A stretch of DNA of 11,338 bases from an uncultured Phycisphaerales bacterium. Its GTDB lineage: Bacteria; Planctomycetota; Phycisphaerae; UBA1845; CAIVHJ01. Shown here one piece after another: positions 7,182 through 11,338 of this stretch. The position numbers and the translations under genes were made by a program. Every line of letters begins with the position of its first letter. The stretch's first letter is position 1. A model generated the notes under the pieces. That model searched no databases and was not told the DNA's origin. It saw only the letters and a program-made list of their open reading frames with translations. The stretch spans positions 1 to 11,338 of the forward strand of contig CAIVHJ010000231.1 in assembly GCA_903905665.1 (NCBI GenBank). Direction: 5' to 3'.

Positions 7182-7934
7182 ATGGACCGAATCGTACGAA
7201 CTCGTTTTTTGGGTTTGACGCTGATTGAAGTCGTCGTTGCGGCGGCGATCCTCCTCATGTTTTCAGCGACAGTTATGACGGCCTTTGTGGCGGCGCAACA
7301 GGCGTCGCAGGATCTGGGCGCGCGCCAGCAGGCCAAGATTCTTGCGCAGGATTTGATGACGGAGATCGCAGCACTGCCCAATTTCGAGGATTCCGCCGGC
7401 GACGGATGGGGAAATTTTGCGGATGATTGTATCCCCTGCCCCGCGGGCGTCCCCGCGACGGACTGCTCCAAGCATTTTGGGGGATGCCAAGCGATGGCCC
7501 CCTATCTTGAGGCGCGCGAAACCTTTTGCAGCGAAAATCCGTATTGTCGGAATGACGTTGAACCGGGGGAAAATGTTTGCACCGTTCGTCGGAGTTGTTT
7601 CGACGACAAAACCGACTTTGCAGGATATCGGGACGGGTATGGTTTGATCGAAGGTTCTCGCGGGGGGGGGCCGCAAGAGCCGATTTTGGCGAACCTATTT
7701 CTTCGTCGGGACGGGAAGATTCTGAAACTGGGTTTGTCGGATGAACGCGCTCTGCCGATGCGGCGGGCGGTGGACGTGCAACTGGTGTGGGACGTCGATG
7801 ATGATCAGGACTCCCAAACGTGGATTCACGGAGTCCTGGTGACGATTACGATTTATCGAGTCGATCCGCAGGGCGAGCAACCCATCTATGAGATGCAGCG
7901 GTTATTTACGGACCCGATGCGGAAGGGTCCTTAA
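7182..7934 (+). CDS. Minor prepilin, GspI/PilV-like, with cysteine-rich insertion
   Basis: This 250-residue protein has a prepilin N-terminus: basic leader MDRIVRTRFLG, cleavage expected after Gly11, then LTLIEVVVAAAILL with Glu at +5. The position as second pilin gene and the LIEVVVA style fit GspI/PilV minor pilins, which sit at the filament tip; the I-versus-V assignment is an inference. The protein is about twice the usual GspI length. Residues 83-139 contain eight cysteines (83, 86, 95, 102, 116, 122, 133, 139), suggesting a disulfide-stabilised extracytoplasmic insertion. Codons 161-163 (GGG GGG GGG) lie within a run of nine G at 7662-7670. ATG 7182 is the first start after an in-frame TGA at 7176-7178, but no ribosome binding site is evident. 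Low translation would suit a minor subunit. Confidence 0.82.
   Translation: MDRIVRTRFLGLTLIEVVVAAAILLMFSATVMTAFVAAQQASQDLGARQQAKILAQDLMTEIAALPNFEDSAGDGWGNFADDCIPCPAGVPATDCSKHFGGCQAMAPYLEARETFCSENPYCRNDVEPGENVCTVRRSCFDDKTDFAGYRDGYGLIEGSRGGGPQEPILANLFLRRDGKILKLGLSDERALPMRRAVDVQLVWDVDDDQDSQTWIHGVLVTITIYRVDPQGEQPIYEMQRLFTDPMRKGP
7662..7670 (+). repeat. G9 homopolymer inside the GspI/PilV-like gene
   Basis: Nine consecutive G encode Gly161-163 together with the in-frame context CGC-GGG-GGG-GGG-CCG. Loss of one base brings in a stop at 7723-7725, and gain of one base brings in a stop at 7742-7744. The tract is long enough for slipped-strand mispairing, as known for polyG contingency loci in other bacteria. 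Confidence 0.95.
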
Positions 7935-7947
7935 AGGAGTTGGATCG

Positions 7948-8865
7948 TTGAGCGGGCCCAACCATCCACAAAGCAATGCAAGAGACCGTCGCGTGGCCAT
8001 GACGTTGGCGGAGGTCGTGATTGCACTGGCGCTGTCTTGCGTGATCATGCTCGCCGCGATGGTGATGATCCCCGCCTATGGCCGCGCCGATCGAGACACG
8101 TCACAACTGCAGGATTTGTATTTTGAGGCCCAGTTCGTCACCGATGCCGTTCAGGACTGGCTCGGCCAAGCCAAAAATTTCCCCGTTCAACTATCCAAGC
8201 CTTATTGTCCGCCGCCGTCGCGCTTGGGGTTTCCGGGCGGTGAATCGGACGGTGGATCGGACGGTGGTATACTGGACGTTGGACCGGAGGAAGCCCTGGG
8301 CGAAGAGGATGTTAATGGGAGCATCGGCGGTGTACCCGGGAGGATCCTGATTTATACCGGCCGACGGGCTACCCCACCCTGGGAATGCTATGATTCGTCA
8401 ATAAAGGACTGGACCTGTTATTACACGCATGAGTTTGAGATGCTCTATCATGAGTACAGTGTCCAGCATGGAATCAACGAGGTGACCTACACCGGCCGGT
8501 TGACTCGGTATTATTTCCCGGAGAACACGGGTCCGGGTACGCAGATAGGGAAATCCGACGTGAATTCCGAAGCCTTCTGGAACGGTTGGATGCTCAGCGC
8601 GGGTATTGAATCCGAAGTCCTATCGGAAAACGCGGAACAGACTTGTATCGCGGATTATCATGAGTATGTTCAGAATAAGGACACCGGGAGCTTGACGGAA
8701 GACGCCAACAGTCAGAAACATTTGGAGATTCAGATTCGATTGAGCAATCTTCAACTGCGGAACGAAAAACAACTGGACGAGGACGTGGTCCTTCCTGCGT
8801 ACTATCTGACGGTGGTGGGTCGGATTCAAAAACCCGATCCTCTGCTGATCCCGTTTGGGGGATAA
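7948..8865 (+). CDS. Minor prepilin, GspJ/PilW-like
   Basis: This 305-residue protein starts at TTG 7948. AAAGGAG at 7933-7939 sits 8 bases upstream and overlaps the previous stop codon, so the two genes are probably coupled; an ATG further upstream at 7888 would lie inside the previous gene. A 17-residue leader (…ARDRRVA) precedes MTLAEVVIALALS, in which Glu22 would be +5 after cleavage. The residue before the cut is Ala17 rather than the usual Gly. The hydrophobic helix spans about 18-44. Gene order (after the I/V-like gene, before the K/X-like gene), the large size and the weakly conserved globular domain suggest a GspJ/PilW-type tip pilin. A Gly/Asp/Ser-rich segment (about 97-110, GGESDGGSDGG) is encoded partly by two 12-base repeats at 8245-8268. 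Cysteines are few (31, 87, 147, 157, 233). Confidence 0.8.
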   Translation: MSGPNHPQSNARDRRVAMTLAEVVIALALSCVIMLAAMVMIPAYGRADRDTSQLQDLYFEAQFVTDAVQDWLGQAKNFPVQLSKPYCPPPSRLGFPGGESDGGSDGGILDVGPEEALGEEDVNGSIGGVPGRILIYTGRRATPPWECYDSSIKDWTCYYTHEFEMLYHEYSVQHGINEVTYTGRLTRYYFPENTGPGTQIGKSDVNSEAFWNGWMLSAGIESEVLSENAEQTCIADYHEYVQNKDTGSLTEDANSQKHLEIQIRLSNLQLRNEKQLDEDVVLPAYYLTVVGRIQKPDPLLIPFGG

Positions 8866-8875
8866 GGATTTGGTG

Positions 8876-10699
8876 ATGCGACGAGTTATCGAACAAATCC
8901 GCGATCGGAGAAAAGCTTACGTGCTCGTGGCCGTTTTGGTCGTGGCGGGTGTGGGAATGGTGATCGCCCTGTTCGTGCTGTCGCTCAAACTTCAGGATGC
9001 ACAAAAGAGTTCGAGTGAAGAACTCCAGTTCAAGGCCCGCCAACTGGCGGAAACGGCCCTGCAGATTGCCATTGGCAACATTCGCTCCAACAATCATTAT
9101 ACCCCAGAGACAGGTCAAGCCGGTCTCTGGAACGATCACTGGGGTTATCGCGGCGTGCAGTTGTATCTCGATGGCGCCGACGTGCGTTACCAATACCCCG
9201 GTGAAAACGCGCCGATCGTTTCCGCCAACGCCCAGCGGGTCGGGGTTGAAGTCGCCCGTTACGCCGACACCACCCGATATCACTACAACCCCGAATATTA
9301 CAAGATCACCTGCATTGCGCAGGCGAGATCACGCGACGGATCGATGCGATCCTATTATGCCCTGGCAACTGTTGCCCACATTCCTCACCACGACTGGTTT
9401 TATCACAATCCCGGTTTCGCGGTATATTCCGATACGGTGGTGTACAAGCCGGAATCTGTGACCGTCGTTGATGGTAGTCTTCTTCTGGGCCGTACTGGGT
9501 GTTATACCTACGACAAAGAGGGAGGTAACGGAGGGGATAATCCCGGTTCCAATGGAAGAATCGTCACGAGCGTCATAGGCGCAGCTCCGGGTGTGAGTGG
9601 CGCAGCTCCGGGTGTGAGTGGCGTAGCTCCGGGTGTGAGTGGCGATGATGCCCCAAAGGGTGACGGAGACACGACTAAACCCTGTATGCACTATGACCCT
9701 GGTTCACTGAAGCCCCTCATGACTTTGGCGGATTATGGTTTCAACGCCCAGTTGTCGTATACCATCGAAGGGATCACGTTTGCGGCGACCGATCTGGGAA
9801 CCCGTAATGTTTTGCTCGCCGGACCCCCTGACTCGATAGAGAACAGTCAGGTGACGAGGGTCAGCCAGGTGACGGAGGCCAGTAAGGAGAATCCCGCCAA
9901 TGTTCTAGTCTACAAAGGGGAAGATGGTTGCCCATTGTTTCTGGACAGTGGGAGTACGACGTTTTCATTTCAGGGAACCATTGTGGCCAAGCAGATTGTT
10001 TTGCTGGATACCAGTCCGTATGTCCCCCCCCCCGCCCCGGAATACATGGGAAGAGATTTCTGGCTTCAACCCGCCATCCCCGGATTCCCCTCTTTGGTTT
10101 GCGAGACCCTTCAGTTCGGGTATTTAGTTAAGCCTACTTCTGATGGACCTTCTGAAGAACGCGCATGTATTCAAGGGCTCGGGAGTGGTAATGGTACTCA
10201 GTTTGGCGGAGATGGGTTTCATGCTTCTACCATTCCTGAATGTACGTTGATCCACGGTCCGGTAATCATCGAGCATTTTATTCAGGACCCCACGGGTCTA
10301 ACGAGGGTCCCAGCAGGAGCATACTTCACCGGTTTTCTGATGGGGAGTCGCGTGGATACATCCGACCCTCGGTACGGTTGTGTGTTTGATCCCGGACTCG
10401 ACCCTTCAGGGACTGTTCCGATTCCGACGTGGGACAACCCCGATGGCATCCATGCCTTGTTGACGATTGATTCCAATTCCCCGACCGGTCCCTGGGGCCT
10501 GGACGACACGGCATTTCGAGAGTTGCGGTTGATTGGACAACATGGCGAGGATGATTGTGCAACGGCAATGCCCACCCCGCCGGAATGCGTGAACAGCATG
10601 GCTGCGTCCGATAAATCTCCGACGATCAAATATCGGATGGAAAACACGAGCGGAATCCAATTTTCGAGCAATTATGCGTTCGGTTGGCCTCCGCCGTGA
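8876..10699 (+). CDS. Very large GspK/PilX-like minor pilin
   Basis: This 607-residue protein starts with basic MRRVIEQIRDRRKA and a single hydrophobic helix (about 15-36, YVLVAVLVVAGVGMVIALFV). There is no Glu at +5, as in GspK and many PilX proteins. The following segment (LQFKARQLAETALQIAIGNI) is the typical A-E-x-A helix of PilX/GspK N-termini. GspK caps the pseudopilus tip. At 607 residues it is about twice the usual GspK length. The remainder is a probable beta-rich extracytoplasmic region with phrases such as SVTVVDGSLLLG, FSFQGTIVAKQIVLL and AYFTGFLMGS, which recall beta-solenoid domains. Residues 235-255 are three tandem GAAPGVS-type heptads, 324-335 hold two SQVTxx units, and Pro384-386 lies in a C10 tract. 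ATG 8876 has AAGGA at 8864-8868, 7 bases upstream; TTG 8855 and GTG 8873 are alternatives. The chosen start lies 10 bases after the previous stop. Confidence 0.78.
   Translation: MRRVIEQIRDRRKAYVLVAVLVVAGVGMVIALFVLSLKLQDAQKSSSEELQFKARQLAETALQIAIGNIRSNNHYTPETGQAGLWNDHWGYRGVQLYLDGADVRYQYPGENAPIVSANAQRVGVEVARYADTTRYHYNPEYYKITCIAQARSRDGSMRSYYALATVAHIPHHDWFYHNPGFAVYSDTVVYKPESVTVVDGSLLLGRTGCYTYDKEGGNGGDNPGSNGRIVTSVIGAAPGVSGAAPGVSGVAPGVSGDDAPKGDGDTTKPCMHYDPGSLKPLMTLADYGFNAQLSYTIEGITFAATDLGTRNVLLAGPPDSIENSQVTRVSQVTEASKENPANVLVYKGEDGCPLFLDSGSTTFSFQGTIVAKQIVLLDTSPYVPPPAPEYMGRDFWLQPAIPGFPSLVCETLQFGYLVKPTSDGPSEERACIQGLGSGNGTQFGGDGFHASTIPECTLIHGPVIIEHFIQDPTGLTRVPAGAYFTGFLMGSRVDTSDPRYGCVFDPGLDPSGTVPIPTWDNPDGIHALLTIDSNSPTGPWGLDDTAFRELRLIGQHGEDDCATAMPTPPECVNSMAASDKSPTIKYRMENTSGIQFSSNYAFGWPPP
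9578..9640 (+). repeat. Three tandem 21-base in-frame repeats
   Basis: Units at 9578-9598, 9599-9619 and 9620-9640 share GGCGCAGCTCCGGGTGTGAG followed by T. The third has a single C-to-T difference (GTA for GCA codon). Each encodes Gly-Ala-(Ala/Val)-Pro-Gly-Val-Ser. The near identity points to recent duplication, and the 21-base length keeps the frame when copy number changes. Confidence 0.95.
9845..9880 (+). repeat. Two imperfect 18-base in-frame repeats
   Basis: Units at 9845-9862 and 9863-9880 both encode Ser-Gln-Val-Thr followed by two variable residues (RV, then EA). They differ at several positions and are older or weaker than the 21-base repeats upstream in the same gene. Confidence 0.7.
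10024..10033 (+). repeat. C10 homopolymer inside the GspK/PilX-like gene
   Basis: Ten consecutive C give the last base of Val383 and the codons of Pro384-386. Loss of one base leads to a stop at 10125-10127 and gain of one base to a stop ending at 10131. Either change would remove about 220 residues from the C-terminus. Confidence 0.95.
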
Positions 10700-10733
10700 G
10701 AAATGAATCGTATCTTTTATAAGGGACAAGGAC

Positions 10734-11063
10734 ATGAACGTGGAGCACAAGGATCGATGGGCGAGTGTGTACGCCCAAATGGCCATCGTGTTGCTGGCGT
10801 TGATTACATTGCGCTTGTGGATGACCCCGGGATCGTTGATCTCCGCGGCGCAGGCAGACCCCGGCGCCCCGGCGGAGCAGATGATCACCGAAGTCCGGGT
10901 GTCGAAAATGGAGCAACTGATTTCCGAGGTCAAGACCGCCAATAACACGCTGGGCCAAATTCAGGAAAAACTGAACAACGGTACCATCACAGTGCAGATG
11001 GCAGAAAAGGATGCAAATCATGAAGGATCCAGGAAAGAAGCGAAACCCGGCAAACCGAAATGA
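10734..11063 (+). CDS. Small single-span membrane protein with probable coiled coil
   Basis: I do not recognise this 109-residue protein. It has a short charged N-terminus (MNVEHKDRWAS) and one hydrophobic helix (about 12-30). A possible signal-peptidase-like AQA site lies near residues 39-41. A long amphipathic stretch (about 47-80: QMITEVRVSKMEQLISEV...LGQIQEKL) has hydrophobic residues at heptad-like spacing. The tail is Lys-rich (95-109). The likely topology is a membrane anchor with a periplasmic helix, suited to binding a partner. AAGGGA at 10721-10726 is 7 bases before ATG 10734, a good ribosome binding site, so it is probably a real gene despite its size. It lies 34 bases after the K/X-like gene and overlaps the next pilin by 44 bases, which ties it to pilus function. 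It has no prepilin motif. Confidence 0.75.
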   Translation: MNVEHKDRWASVYAQMAIVLLALITLRLWMTPGSLISAAQADPGAPAEQMITEVRVSKMEQLISEVKTANNTLGQIQEKLNNGTITVQMAEKDANHEGSRKEAKPGKPK

Positions 11064-11338
11064 ACCGCAATCCCGTCGCGCCGAGGCCGGATGTGTGGGT
11101 TATACGCTGGTTGAGTTGTTGATCGTGGTAGTGATCCTCGGCATCGCGGTATTGTTGGTTTTACCTTCCGTGACGGCCCAAAGCCGGGTGGAACTCCAAT
11201 GTTCGGCCCGGGCATTCAAAGCCGATTTCCAATCCTACCGACAAATCGTGGATTCGGTAACCCTGCCCTCGGGCTACGTGTTCAAACTGGTTCTGGTCAC
11301 CGATCTACCCCAAAGCGGCGGCGGTTCTGGATCAGGAA
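11020..11338 (+). CDS. Prepilin-type pseudopilin (GspH/GspG-like), partial at window end
   Basis: The reading frame is open from ATG 11020 to the window edge (106 codons). A long 27-residue basic leader ends in Gly27, followed by YTLVELLIVVVILGIAVLLV with Glu at +5. This is a clear prepilin peptidase site and assembly helix. About 55 globular residues follow, including two cysteines or cysteine-adjacent positions (a leader Cys25 and Cys61) and a Gly/Ser-rich segment at the edge. ATG 11020 has AAGGA at 11007-11011, 8 bases upstream; ATG 11011 is in frame but has no room for a ribosome binding site. The start lies inside the preceding small gene (44-base overlap, different frame), suggesting translational coupling. 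By elimination it may be the GspH-type subunit, but the C-terminus is missing. Confidence 0.82.
   Translation, partial: MKDPGKKRNPANRNEPQSRRAEAGCVGYTLVELLIVVVILGIAVLLVLPSVTAQSRVELQCSARAFKADFQSYRQIVDSVTLPSGYVFKLVLVTDLPQSGGGSGSG

Noticed and set aside
6539..7471. A 310-codon open frame on the minus strand across the pilin promoter and first two pilins
   Set aside because: It is antisense to two genes with clear prepilin motifs, has low-complexity Arg/Ser-rich composition and has no recognisable domain.
9578..9640. Short direct repeats considered as a CRISPR array
   Set aside because: The units are contiguous with no spacers, are in frame and lie inside a coding region; they are a protein tandem repeat.
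10406..10948. A 180-codon minus-strand frame spanning the end of the K/X-like gene and the small gene
   Set aside because: It covers two + strand genes and their ribosome binding site and shows no domain features.
1..11338. tRNA, rRNA, insertion sequence or phage attachment site
   Set aside because: No transposase or integrase frame, terminal inverted repeats, or tRNA-like cloverleaf was seen in any gap; the gaps are too short for rRNA.

Overview
The window is a bacterial chromosomal segment with every recognisable gene on the + strand. It looks like a GC-moderate Gram-negative-type (diderm) lineage: there is a lipoprotein-like LysM protein and a set of type II secretion / type IV pilus prepilins. 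The major pilin-like protein (short FTLIE prepilin domain, a 'HNDTFPTLDQL' segment, then 'NPFNN' and 'GWSYCP...DGSIKAG' near the C-terminus) resembles pseudopilins I associate with Planctomycetota such as Phycisphaerae. Several starts lack a Shine-Dalgarno sequence, which also fits. This assignment is an inference from memory, not a search result.

Region 1 (1-6422) is housekeeping and envelope-related. It begins with the tail of a GGDEF (diguanylate cyclase) protein. After a probable promoter comes a tightly packed run: a DPM1-like family 2 glycosyltransferase, a LysM-domain lipoprotein-like protein (ATGA overlap), the RecG helicase, a BirA-type biotin protein ligase without the DNA-binding domain, and a 655-residue protein with about 13 membrane segments and a soluble tail of unknown role. 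Gaps are 20-55 bases, so they may be cotranscribed.

Region 2 (6423-6640) is a non-coding boundary. It holds small inverted and direct repeats, an AT-rich stretch and the ribosome binding site of the next gene.

Region 3 (6641 to the end) is a pilin operon. It encodes a major GspG-like pseudopilin, a GspI/PilV-like minor pilin with an 8-cysteine insertion, a GspJ/PilW-like minor pilin starting at TTG, a very large (607 aa) GspK/PilX-like protein, a 109-residue membrane-anchored protein with a probable coiled coil, and a final pseudopilin cut by the window edge. No ATPase, secretin, platform protein or prepilin peptidase is present, so this cassette would rely on assembly machinery encoded elsewhere. 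The order G-I-J-K-(small protein)-pilin differs from the canonical G-H-I-J-K.

The most striking signals are two long homopolymers inside the minor pilin genes: G9 at 7662-7670 and C10 at 10024-10033. Any single-base slip at either tract truncates the protein within about 35 codons. The large GspK/PilX-like gene also carries three 21-base in-frame tandem repeats. Together these suggest possible phase or length variation of surface-filament tip proteins, although error-prone sequencing at homopolymers has to be excluded.
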